Assembly (NCBI GenBank): GCA_021737185.1
Contig: JAIPEL010000009.1
Location: forward strand, 1-64,000
DNA length: 64,000 nucleotides
Source: Desulfobacterales bacterium
Lineage (GTDB): Bacteria; Desulfobacterota; Desulfobacteria; Desulfobacterales; CAFBRK01
Direction: 5' to 3'
Positions 48,483-56,800 of this stretch are shown here, piece after piece. A program made the translations under genes and the position numbers. The notes under the pieces were generated by a model. The model was not told the DNA's origin. It saw only the letters and a program-made list of their open reading frames with translations, and made no database searches. The number at the start of each line of letters is the position of its first letter. Position 1 is the first letter of the stretch.

Positions 48483-48647
48483 ATGTTTCCGTTCAATTTC
48501 GAGTGGATCTGGGACATGTCCCACGTGGTGTTCATGGGCGGGCTCTGGTTTGCGTTGACCATTCTCGGACTGGGAATGACTTACTGCGTCATCAAGGCGG
48601 TCATCGATACAGCCAAGGGCAAGGGCGCCCACCACGAAGAACACTGA
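48483..48647 (+). CDS. 54-aa single-TM protein, candidate small Qrc-associated subunit (not in the ORF track)
   Basis: MFPFNFEWIWDMSHVVFMGGLWFALTILGLGMTYCVIKAVIDTAKGKGAHHEEH*; strong RBS aaaggagg; precedes terminator 48661-48705. Confidence 0.72.
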   Translation: MFPFNFEWIWDMSHVVFMGGLWFALTILGLGMTYCVIKAVIDTAKGKGAHHEEH

Positions 48648-48660
48648 TTGCCTCATAGCG

Positions 48661-48705
48661 AAAAAAGGCGCGCGCCCTTCCATCGGAAGGCCGCGCGCCT
48701 TTTTT
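48661..48705. terminator. Rho-independent terminator at the end of the qrc operon
   Basis: aaaaaaggcgcgcgcccttc-catc-ggaaggccgcgcgcctttttt. Confidence 0.88.
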
Positions 48706-48818
48706 GTTGATTGAGGAATTGGTTGATTGGTCGATTGGCTGGTGACGGGCAAATACGCAGCAAAGCGCCGGTGGCCGTTTTTCCCACTCGACCATTCAAC
48801 GATTCGACCAATTGACCT
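48706..48818. repeat. Heptad-type inverted repeat element upstream of murA
   Basis: gttgattgaggaattggttgattggtcgattgg ... cactcgaccattcaacgattcgaccaattgacc. Confidence 0.65.
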
Positions 48819-48836
48819 TTTTGCGGAGCAAACACC

Positions 48837-50090
48837 ATGGACCAAATCATCGTCGAGGGCGGCAAACGGCTCGCCGGGGAGGTGGTGATCAGCGGGGCGA
48901 AAAACGCCGCCCTTCCGATACTGGCATCCTCGCTGCTCACAGACGGACAGAACACTTACAGCAACGTGCCGGCGCTGAAGGACATCGAAAGCATTTTGGT
49001 GCTGCTGTCTCACCTGGGGTCCCGGATCGAATCCAACTATCCGTTCATCCGCATCGACGCGGCAGGGCTCAACAATTACGATGCGCCATACGACCTTGTC
49101 CGGAAAATGCGTGCGTCCATTCTGGTTTTAGGACCCCTGCTTGCCCGGATGAAAAGAGCCAAGGTGTCTCTTCCCGGAGGATGCGCCATCGGCGCCCGGC
49201 CGATCAACCTCCATCTCAAGGGGCTGTCGCTGTTGGGCGCAGAAATCGAACTGCAGCACGGATATGTGGAGGCCAGGGCAGATCGGCTGCGTGGAAACGA
49301 GATTTTCTTCGACGTTTCCACCGTGACCGGAACCGAAAACCTGATGATGGCCGCCGTACTGGCCGAAGGGACGACGGTGCTCAGAAACGCGGCCCGGGAG
49401 CCGGAAGTGGTGGCCCTGGCCGAGGTGCTGAAGAAAATGGGGGCAAAGATCAGCGGCGACGGCACTTCGGTGGTGACCATCGAAGGGGTGCCCTCTCTTT
49501 CACCGGTTTCGGTGTCGATCCTGCCGGACCGGATCGAAGCGGGCACCTTCATGATCGCGTCGGCCCTGACCGGCGGCAATGTCGTCGTGAAACACTGCGA
49601 ACCGGAGCATCTGGGCGCGCTCATCCACAAACTGCGGCAGACCGGCGCCGAAATCGAGATCGGCCGGGACCGGCTGACGGTATGCGGCGCAGACGAGATT
49701 ATCAGCGTCGATGTCAAAACCCTTCCGTATCCGGGATTTGCCACCGATATGCAGGCACAGTTCATGGTGTTGATGTGCGTCGCCAACGGGCAGAGCGTCA
49801 TTTCGGAAACCATTTTCGAGAATCGATTCATCCATGTCAGCGAACTGCGCCGCATGGGCGCCGATATTACGGTATCCGGCAATACGGCCATGGTCCGCGG
49901 CGTGCCGCATATGTCCGGCGCTCCGGTGATGGCCACCGATCTTCGCGCCAGCGCATCGCTGATTCTGGCAGGACTGGTGGCCCATGGCCAAACCGAGATC
50001 AGCAGGGTGTATCATCTGGACAGGGGCTACGAATCGATCGAAAGAAAGTTTGCCGGGCTCGGAGCGGCGATCCGCCGGGTCCGGGGCTAA
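48837..50090 (+). CDS. murA: UDP-N-acetylglucosamine 1-carboxyvinyltransferase
   Basis: [37 protein letters not shown] (active-site Cys); [17 protein letters not shown]-terminus. Confidence 0.95.
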   Translation: MDQIIVEGGKRLAGEVVISGAKNAALPILASSLLTDGQNTYSNVPALKDIESILVLLSHLGSRIESNYPFIRIDAAGLNNYDAPYDLVRKMRASILVLGPLLARMKRAKVSLPGGCAIGARPINLHLKGLSLLGAEIELQHGYVEARADRLRGNEIFFDVSTVTGTENLMMAAVLAEGTTVLRNAAREPEVVALAEVLKKMGAKISGDGTSVVTIEGVPSLSPVSVSILPDRIEAGTFMIASALTGGNVVVKHCEPEHLGALIHKLRQTGAEIEIGRDRLTVCGADEIISVDVKTLPYPGFATDMQAQFMVLMCVANGQSVISETIFENRFIHVSELRRMGADITVSGNTAMVRGVPHMSGAPVMATDLRASASLILAGLVAHGQTEISRVYHLDRGYESIERKFAGLGAAIRRVRG

Positions 50091-50222
50091 AAAAATCGAC
50101 AGCTCGGACACACGTTTTTAGCGGTTCAATCGCCATGGCTCCGGTGCCGCCGGAGGTCGTGAGGTTTCCTTCCCCGTTACCCGGTGGTCTGCACCGCCGA
50201 ATCAGATCGTCCCGGGTTTGCC

Positions 50223-52742
50223 ATGATTTCAACTGCTTTTTCTGCAGGGACCCGGTTGCCGGAAACAGAAGCCGGCAGCACGGACAAAGGGCCGCCTCGC
50301 TCATTGCCTCGATGCTGGTCCAGGCCGATTCCGCCCCTAACGATTGCCTACATGATCGGCATCGCCGCCGGTGCCATGTTCCCCGACGCCCGGCTCTTTT
50401 TTCTGGCGCCGTGCACTCTGGCCGCCGCGGTGCTGGTCTATCGCCTGTTTTGTCAGCGCCCGGCCCGGCTGACGCCCCTCGTTTTTATGATCGGCATCGG
50501 CGCCCTTTGCATTCAGCCTCTCCTGACGGATCATCTACCCGAAGGCCATATTGTTCATCGGATCGACGACACGATCCATACGCTGACCGGGACAATCGTC
50601 TCCGAACCGATTTTCGGTCCCGGCCGCCAGCGGTTCGTGGTCGATGTCCCCCGGCAAGAATCCTCGGCCGGCCGGCCCATCGGTCCTTTCGGCAGAGTCC
50701 GGGTCACGGTGATCGGAGCAGGAGCGGCGCTGGCCCGGGGAGATCGGATCCAGTTCGATGCCAAGCTGAGGCCGTTTCGGAATTTCGAAAATCCCGGCCG
50801 CTTCGACTATCGCCGGTACATGGCCTTGCAAGGCGTTCGGGCTTCGGCCTATGTCAAACCGGCAGATGTAAAGCTGCTTGCCGAGGCCGCTCCGGGCCCC
50901 ATGGCCACGGCGCGCCGGGTGCTTTCATCGTTCATCTCCGCGCGGGTCGACGCGCCGGCAAGCGGCATTCTCCGCGCCCTGTTGATCGGGGACCGCGACG
51001 GGATCTCCCGGCCGGTCCGGGAGATGTTCAACAGGGCCGGCGTCGGCCATATCCTGGCGATCTCCGGGCTCCATGTGGGCATCGTGGCCGCGGCGGCCTT
51101 TTTTGCGTTTCGACATTGCCTTGTCTTTTTCCCTTTTTTTCTGAAAAGGGGGTGGACTCGGAAAGCGGGTGCGCTTCTGGCCATGGGCGCGGTGATCGGC
51201 TACGGCCTGCTGGCCGGCATGAGCCCGTCCACCCAGCGTGCCGTGATCATGGTGTCGACCTTCATGCTGGCCATGGTCTTTGGACGATCCTCTGACCCGC
51301 TCAACACCCTGGCATTGGCAGCTGTGGCAATCCTTGCCATCGATCCGGCAGCCCTGTTTTCCATCTCCTTTCAGCTTTCTTTCGCGGCGGTCGCGGCGAT
51401 TCTCTATGGCATGGAAAGCGCAGATCACTGGGCATTTATCCAGAAGGTCCACCCCCGGGCGCTTCGCCGGATGCTGCTGTTTGTCTTCGTATCGGTGCTG
51501 GCCATTGCCGGGACGCTGCCCTTGACGGCATACTATTTCAACCGGATTTCCCTGGTGGGCCTTGCCGCCAACTTCCTGGTCATCCCCCTGATCGGCTTTG
51601 CAGTGGTTCCCCTGGCCCTGGGATCCGCCGTTTTCCTTGTTCTGGCAGAGGCTCCGGCCGCCGCAGGATTCGCAGCGGCGGCGGCCCTTTTGAACCTGGC
51701 GATGGAAGGAATTTCGCTGTTTGCGAAGATTCCCCACGCCGCCGTGCGGGTCGTGACGCCGAGCCTGCTTGAAATCGCCGTGTATTATGTTCTGCTCGGG
51801 GCGGCCCTGAAGCTTCATACCGGACGAAAAGCCCGACTGGCGATCGCCGCTGCTCTGCTGATCGGCGGCGGCGATGCCTGCCACTGGATTCAGCACCGGC
51901 TGTGGCACCCGGAAATGCGGGTCACCGGCATCGACGTGGGCCAGGGAAGCGCGTCATTGCTGGAGCTGCCCCGGGGAAAAACCATGCTCATCGACGGCGG
52001 CGGATTTTCCGACAATCGACTCTTCGATGTCGGCGCCCAGGTGGTGGCCCCCCTCTTGTGGCGGAAAAAGATCGCCACGGTCGACACCGTGGTTCTTTCG
52101 CATCCCAACAGCGATCATCTCAACGGGTTGATCTTCATCGTAGACAATTTCAAGGTCAAAGAGGTCTGGACCAACGGGCTGGCTGCCGATACCGAAGGGT
52201 ACCGGCAGTTCATGGCAGCGCTGGAAGCCGGAGGGGTTCGTCGCCCGCCGTTTGAAGGGCTCGAAAGAAGACGGATCCTCAACGGGGCAAGGATCGAAAT
52301 TCTTCACCCGCAGAAAGATTTCATGGCGCGTGCGTCCGGAAAAGACCGTCTTCCCGACGCCAACGACAGCTCCATCGTGGTCAGGGCAGGCCTTGGGGAG
52401 GTGAATTTCCTGTTTCCGGGCGACGCCATGGCGTCAGCAGAAAGCGAGATGGTATCAATCGGTTGTGGTCGATTGGCGGCAACGGTCCTGGCAGCACCCC
52501 ACCACGGAAGCCGGACATCGAGCACCACCGGCTTTCTGGATTGTGTCAAACCGGAGGTGGTGATCGTCTCGTCGGGATGGAGCCGGCGGCGGTATTTTCC
52601 CCATCCCACGGTGCAGAAACGATATTGCGAGCGGAATCTGACGGTTCTATGCACCCATCGATGCGGGGCCGTGACCGTGGTTACCGATGGGAAAGAGTAC
52701 CGGGTGCAGACCGTTGTGGCGCCGGAGGAGAAGAGGGAATAG
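50223..52742 (+). CDS. comEC: ComEC/Rec2-family DNA internalization protein
   Basis: ISGLHVGIVAAAAF; MSPSTQRAVIM; C-terminal MBL-like domain DVGQGSASLLELPRGKTMLIDGGG...SHPNSDHLNG...APHHGSRTSS. Confidence 0.93.
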   Translation: MISTAFSAGTRLPETEAGSTDKGPPRSLPRCWSRPIPPLTIAYMIGIAAGAMFPDARLFFLAPCTLAAAVLVYRLFCQRPARLTPLVFMIGIGALCIQPLLTDHLPEGHIVHRIDDTIHTLTGTIVSEPIFGPGRQRFVVDVPRQESSAGRPIGPFGRVRVTVIGAGAALARGDRIQFDAKLRPFRNFENPGRFDYRRYMALQGVRASAYVKPADVKLLAEAAPGPMATARRVLSSFISARVDAPASGILRALLIGDRDGISRPVREMFNRAGVGHILAISGLHVGIVAAAAFFAFRHCLVFFPFFLKRGWTRKAGALLAMGAVIGYGLLAGMSPSTQRAVIMVSTFMLAMVFGRSSDPLNTLALAAVAILAIDPAALFSISFQLSFAAVAAILYGMESADHWAFIQKVHPRALRRMLLFVFVSVLAIAGTLPLTAYYFNRISLVGLAANFLVIPLIGFAVVPLALGSAVFLVLAEAPAAAGFAAAAALLNLAMEGISLFAKIPHAAVRVVTPSLLEIAVYYVLLGAALKLHTGRKARLAIAAALLIGGGDACHWIQHRLWHPEMRVTGIDVGQGSASLLELPRGKTMLIDGGGFSDNRLFDVGAQVVAPLLWRKKIATVDTVVLSHPNSDHLNGLIFIVDNFKVKEVWTNGLAADTEGYRQFMAALEAGGVRRPPFEGLERRRILNGARIEILHPQKDFMARASGKDRLPDANDSSIVVRAGLGEVNFLFPGDAMASAESEMVSIGCGRLAATVLAAPHHGSRTSSTTGFLDCVKPEVVIVSSGWSRRRYFPHPTVQKRYCERNLTVLCTHRCGAVTVVTDGKEYRVQTVVAPEEKRE

Positions 52743-52890
52743 AATGCCTAAAATGTCTAAAATGATCTAAAATGCCTAAAATGAGTGAAAGGCCTAAAAC
52801 CTTTAAGTTGCCAGACATCAACCGATGGAGCGAAGCGACACCACCATTTTAGGCATTTTAGGCATTTGAAATTTTAGGCATTTTCTATCC
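52742..52890. repeat. Tandem and inverted GCCTAAAATG element
   Basis: atgcctaaaatgtctaaaatgatctaaaatgcctaaaatg ... cattttaggcattttaggcatttgaaattttaggcatttt. Confidence 0.8.
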
Positions 52891-52938
52891 TTTTTTTCCT
52901 GGTTTGACCTTCGGCGCCGGATATGAAACACGAAACAG

Positions 52939-53760
52939 ATGGCAAATGCCCCGACCAAAACCGCCCTGGAGCGGCTGTATCGAAAATACAACCGCAGGGC
53001 CCTGGTACACCCGGATCCGCTTGAGTTTTTGTACGGGTTTGAAGATCTCAGGGACAGGGAAGTTGCGGCCATGATCGCCGCCAGCCTGGCCTACGGGCGG
53101 GTGGCCCAGATCATCAAAAGTGTGGGCGCGGTGCTGGAGGTGCTGGGACCGAACCCTGCCCAGGCGCTGCTGTCGGCAGAGCCGCGGGCGCTTTCCGACA
53201 GCCTTTGCGGATTTGTTCACCGCTTTGCCACCGGAGAAAAACTTTGCTCCTTTCTTTCCGGAATCCGCCGGGTGCTGGAGCGCTTTGATTCTTTGCAGGC
53301 ATGCTTCTTGATGCACTGCCGTCCGGAAAAAAACAGCGTGGTCACTGCCCTCGGAGGGCTAGCCGGAGAAATCATGGCCGGGGCCGAGAAAGATCCCGGC
53401 CACCTGATGCCGCTGCCGGCACGGGGCAGCGCCTGCAAGCGGCTGCACCTGTTTCTTCGCTGGATGGTCCGGAAAGATGCGGTAGACCCCGGGGGCTGGG
53501 ACCAGGTGTCTCCTTCTGAGCTGATCGTCCCTCTGGATACTCACATGCACCGGGTGGGGCGGCTTTGCGGATTTACCCGGCGCAATACCGGAGACCTCCG
53601 AACGGCGCTGGAGATCACCGATGGGTTCCGCTGGTTCTGTCCAGAGGACCCGGTCCGGTATGATTTTGCGCTCACACGGGTGGGGATGGGCGGTGATGCC
53701 GAGTTTCGCGAGCTATTTCATGGGAGCAGAACCGATCATGGCGTGACGGGGAAAGGTTGA
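52939..53760 (+). CDS. TIGR02757 family protein
   Basis: LEFLYGFEDLRDREVAAMIAASLAYGRVAQIIKSVGAVLEVLG...GSACKRLHLFLRWMVRKDAVDPGGW. Confidence 0.88.
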   Translation: MANAPTKTALERLYRKYNRRALVHPDPLEFLYGFEDLRDREVAAMIAASLAYGRVAQIIKSVGAVLEVLGPNPAQALLSAEPRALSDSLCGFVHRFATGEKLCSFLSGIRRVLERFDSLQACFLMHCRPEKNSVVTALGGLAGEIMAGAEKDPGHLMPLPARGSACKRLHLFLRWMVRKDAVDPGGWDQVSPSELIVPLDTHMHRVGRLCGFTRRNTGDLRTALEITDGFRWFCPEDPVRYDFALTRVGMGGDAEFRELFHGSRTDHGVTGKG

Positions 53761-53957
53761 TTGGTCAAATGGTCGAGTGGTCAAGTAGGGAAAAAAGATG
53801 GGACTACGATTCGGGTCGTGGAACGAGGGGCTTGTTCCATCGGGATGCGGTGATTTCATCGGCTTTTTTCAGGTGGCCTTCTCAATAGACAAATCAAAAA
53901 TTACTTCATTACCTCGCCTCTCCCAATTGACGAATCAACCAATCAACCAATTAATCT
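53756..53957. repeat. Heptad-type inverted repeat element (second copy)
   Basis: gttgattggtcaaatggtcgagtggtcaag ... caattgacgaatcaaccaatcaaccaattaatc. Confidence 0.65.
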
Positions 53958-54005
53958 ATTTCAAAAGGCAATACAGATTCTCATCAGAGTCGTGAAAGCG
54001 AAACG

Positions 54006-55145
54006 ATGCGATTTCTCTTCCTTGAACCCTTCTACGGAGGCTCCCACAAGGAGTTTGCCGACGGGCTCGTCGCCGCCTCTCGCCACCGGATCGACCTGGC
54101 CACCTTGCCGGCGCGATTCTGGAAATGGCGGATGCGGGGAGCCGCCCTTCATTTTGCCGAAGCCATCGCCGATTTCAGCGCTTACGACGGCCTGATCGCA
54201 AGCGGACTGATGAGCCTGTCGGATTTGAAGGCCCTGGTCGGCCCGTCGCTGCCGCCGTCGCTGGTCTATTTCCACGAAAACCAGCTCACCTATCCCCTGG
54301 CGCCCGGCGAAGACATGGACATCCAGTACGGATTTACCGACGTCACCACCGCACTGGCCGCCGACCGGCTCCTGTTCAATTCCCGATTTCATTTTGATGC
54401 CTTCTTCGGTGAGATGCCCGCTTTTTTGAAGAGGATGCCCGAGTACCGGCCCTTGTGGGTGATCGATGAAATTCGGAAAAAGGCCGCTGTCCAGTATCCG
54501 GGACTCTGCTTTCCGGCAGGACAAGCGGGTAGGGGACGCCGGGAAACGCCTTCAGGTCCACCGTTGATCGTGTGGAACCACCGCTGGGAATTTGACAAAA
54601 ACCCGGATGAATTTTTCACGGCCCTGGCGGCGGTGGCCGACAGGGGGATCGATTTCCGCCTGGCGCTGCTGGGAGAAAACTTCCAAGCGGTGCCCAAGGC
54701 GTTCCTTGCCGCCCGCGAGCGGTTCAAGGATCGTCTCGTCTGCTATGGATATGAGCCGGAACGCGCCCGCTACGTCGCATGGCTGAAGCAGGGGGACGTG
54801 GTGGTCAGCACTGCGATTCAGGAAAACTTCGGCATTTCCATCATCGAAGCGGTTCGCTGCGGCTGTCTGCCCCTGGTGCCGAACCGCCTGGCCTATCCGG
54901 AGATTTTGCCCGAAGCGGCCCACGCGGACTGTCTCTACGAAGGACAAGCCGATCTGGAAGTAAAGCTGGCGCGAATGCTGACCGGTTTTGCCGGCCGGGA
55001 GGCCCTGAGAGGTTCTCTTTCTGAGGCCATGGCCCGGTTTTCCTGGGACAATGTTGTCGAAGACTACGATGCGGAACTGGCACAGCTGGCTGCAAAGCAC
55101 GAAATCCGAAGATCGAAATCCGAAACAAATTCGAAATTCGAATGA
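54006..55145 (+). CDS. DUF3524 domain glycosyltransferase, GTDC1/tRNA-queuosine mannosyltransferase-like
   Basis: MRFLFLEPFYGGSHKEFADGL; LVYFHENQLTYP; LIVWNHRWEFDKNPDEFF; ENFGISIIEAVRCGCLPLVPNRLAYPEILP. Confidence 0.85.
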   Translation: MRFLFLEPFYGGSHKEFADGLVAASRHRIDLATLPARFWKWRMRGAALHFAEAIADFSAYDGLIASGLMSLSDLKALVGPSLPPSLVYFHENQLTYPLAPGEDMDIQYGFTDVTTALAADRLLFNSRFHFDAFFGEMPAFLKRMPEYRPLWVIDEIRKKAAVQYPGLCFPAGQAGRGRRETPSGPPLIVWNHRWEFDKNPDEFFTALAAVADRGIDFRLALLGENFQAVPKAFLAARERFKDRLVCYGYEPERARYVAWLKQGDVVVSTAIQENFGISIIEAVRCGCLPLVPNRLAYPEILPEAAHADCLYEGQADLEVKLARMLTGFAGREALRGSLSEAMARFSWDNVVEDYDAELAQLAAKHEIRRSKSETNSKFE

Positions 55146-55280
55146 CCCAATTATAAAAACAAAACAAGCTCTTCATTCCAGTTTCAAATTACTTCTATGG
55201 AAACTTTGCATGGGCATGGTTTTGAATTTTGGTCATTCGCGCTTGTTTCGTGCTTCGTGCTTCGAATTTCGAATTTATCT
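55096..55280. repeat. Inverted pair of the CGAAATCCGAA-type interspersed repeat (copies C and D)
   Basis: gcacgaaatccgaagatcgaaatccgaaacaaattcgaaattcgaatgacc ... ggtcattcgcgcttgtttcgtgcttcgtgcttcgaatttcgaattt. Confidence 0.75.
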
Positions 55281-55347
55281 CCTCCCATGACGTCCTTATC
55301 ATCAACCGCAGGAGTTCAACCGGCACCGGGAAAACCGGCCATCTCGC

Positions 55348-56697
55348 CTAAACCAGCCCCTGGTCGAGCATCGCCTCGACCACCTTGACAAAGCCGGAAA
55401 TGTTGGCGCCGGCCACGTAATTGCCGGAGAGGCCGTACTGGTCGGCTGATGCCACGCAGGCCTCATGGATCCGGCGCATGATGATCTGCAGCCGTTCGTC
55501 GACCTCCTTGCGGGTCCAGGAAAGGCGCATGCTGTTCTGGGTCATCTCCAGCCCGGAGACCGAAACCCCGCCGGCGTTGGCGGCCTTGCCCGGCCCGTAG
55601 AGCAGCCCCTTGTCCAGGAAAAGATCCACACCCTCGGGGGTGGTGGGCATGTTGGCGCCTTCGCTGACCAGAAATACGCCGTTGTCGATCAGGTGCTGCG
55701 CGTCGGTGCCGTTGATTTCGTTTTGGGTGGCGCTGGGAAAGGCGCAGTCCGCCGGGTGATTCCACAGGGGGTTGTGGCCCAGGGCGGGGTCCGACGCCGT
55801 GTAGACGGCCTGCGGGTATTTTTCGGCATACTCGGCGATCCGCCCCCGCTTGATATTTTTCAAGCGCTTGGCGTATTCGAGCTTTTCTGCGTCGATCCCT
55901 GCCTCATCGTAGACATAGCCGGAAGAATCGGAAAGAGTGACCGGCGTTGCGCCCATGTCGAGGAGTTTTTCCACCGTATACTGGGCCACGTTTCCCGAGC
56001 CGGAAACCAGGCAGGTGAGCCCTTCGAGGGTTTTGCCCCGGGTCTTGAGCATATTGGCGGCAAAGTAGACCGATCCGTAGCCGGTGGCCTCGGGTCGGAT
56101 CAGGCTGCCTCCCCAGTTGAGGCTCTTGCCGGTGAGCACGCCGGTAAACTCGTTTTTCAACCGTTTGTACATGCCGAAGAGAAATCCGATCTCCCGGGCG
56201 CCGACGCCGATATCGCCGGCCGGAACGTCCGTGTTCGGCCCGATGTGCCGGTAGAGCTCGCACATGAAGCTCTGGCAGAAGCGCATCACTTCGTTGTCCG
56301 ACTTGCCCTTGGGATCGAAATCCGAGCCGCCCTTTCCGCCGCCCATGGGCAGGGTGGTCAGGGCGTTTTTAAAGACCTGCTCGAAGGCAAGAAACTTGAG
56401 GATGCTCATATTGACGGACGGATGGAAGCGCAGGCCGCCCTTGTACGGCCCGATGGCGCTGTTCATCTCGATGCGAAACCCCCGATTGACCTGGGGATTG
56501 CCCTCGTCGTCCAGCCAGGGCACCCGAAACACGATGACCCGCTCGGGCTCGGCCAGCCTTTCTAGAATCTTCGCCTTTCGATACTCCGGGTTGGCCTCCA
56601 CCACCGGTCGCACCGACTCGAAGACCTCCTTGACTGCCTGGTGAAATTCCTTCTGTTCCGGATCCCTTCCGATGATCTGCTCAACGATGTCTTCCAT
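55348..56697 (-). CDS. gdhA: NADP-type glutamate dehydrogenase
   Basis: GPYKGGLRFHPSVN; LPMGGGKGGSDFDPKGKSDNEVMRFCQSFM; NWGGSLIRPEATGYG. Confidence 0.95.
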   Translation of the reverse strand: MEDIVEQIIGRDPEQKEFHQAVKEVFESVRPVVEANPEYRKAKILERLAEPERVIVFRVPWLDDEGNPQVNRGFRIEMNSAIGPYKGGLRFHPSVNMSILKFLAFEQVFKNALTTLPMGGGKGGSDFDPKGKSDNEVMRFCQSFMCELYRHIGPNTDVPAGDIGVGAREIGFLFGMYKRLKNEFTGVLTGKSLNWGGSLIRPEATGYGSVYFAANMLKTRGKTLEGLTCLVSGSGNVAQYTVEKLLDMGATPVTLSDSSGYVYDEAGIDAEKLEYAKRLKNIKRGRIAEYAEKYPQAVYTASDPALGHNPLWNHPADCAFPSATQNEINGTDAQHLIDNGVFLVSEGANMPTTPEGVDLFLDKGLLYGPGKAANAGGVSVSGLEMTQNSMRLSWTRKEVDERLQIIMRRIHEACVASADQYGLSGNYVAGANISGFVKVVEAMLDQGLV

Positions 56698-56750
56698 TTT
56701 TTTGCCCTTTCCTTGGTTTTTCTCCGGCGGCGAAGCCGCCGCTGATAAAA

Positions 56751-56800
56751 GCGCGAAGCGATTTTATTGCGAAGCGATTTTATCGCGGAGCGATTTTATC
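56751..56800. repeat. Tandem ~16-bp repeat gcgaagcgattttat(t/c) x3, next to a ggcggcgaagccgcc hairpin
   Basis: gcgcgaagcgattttattgcgaagcgattttatcgcggagcgattttatc; hairpin at 56726-56740. Confidence 0.8.
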
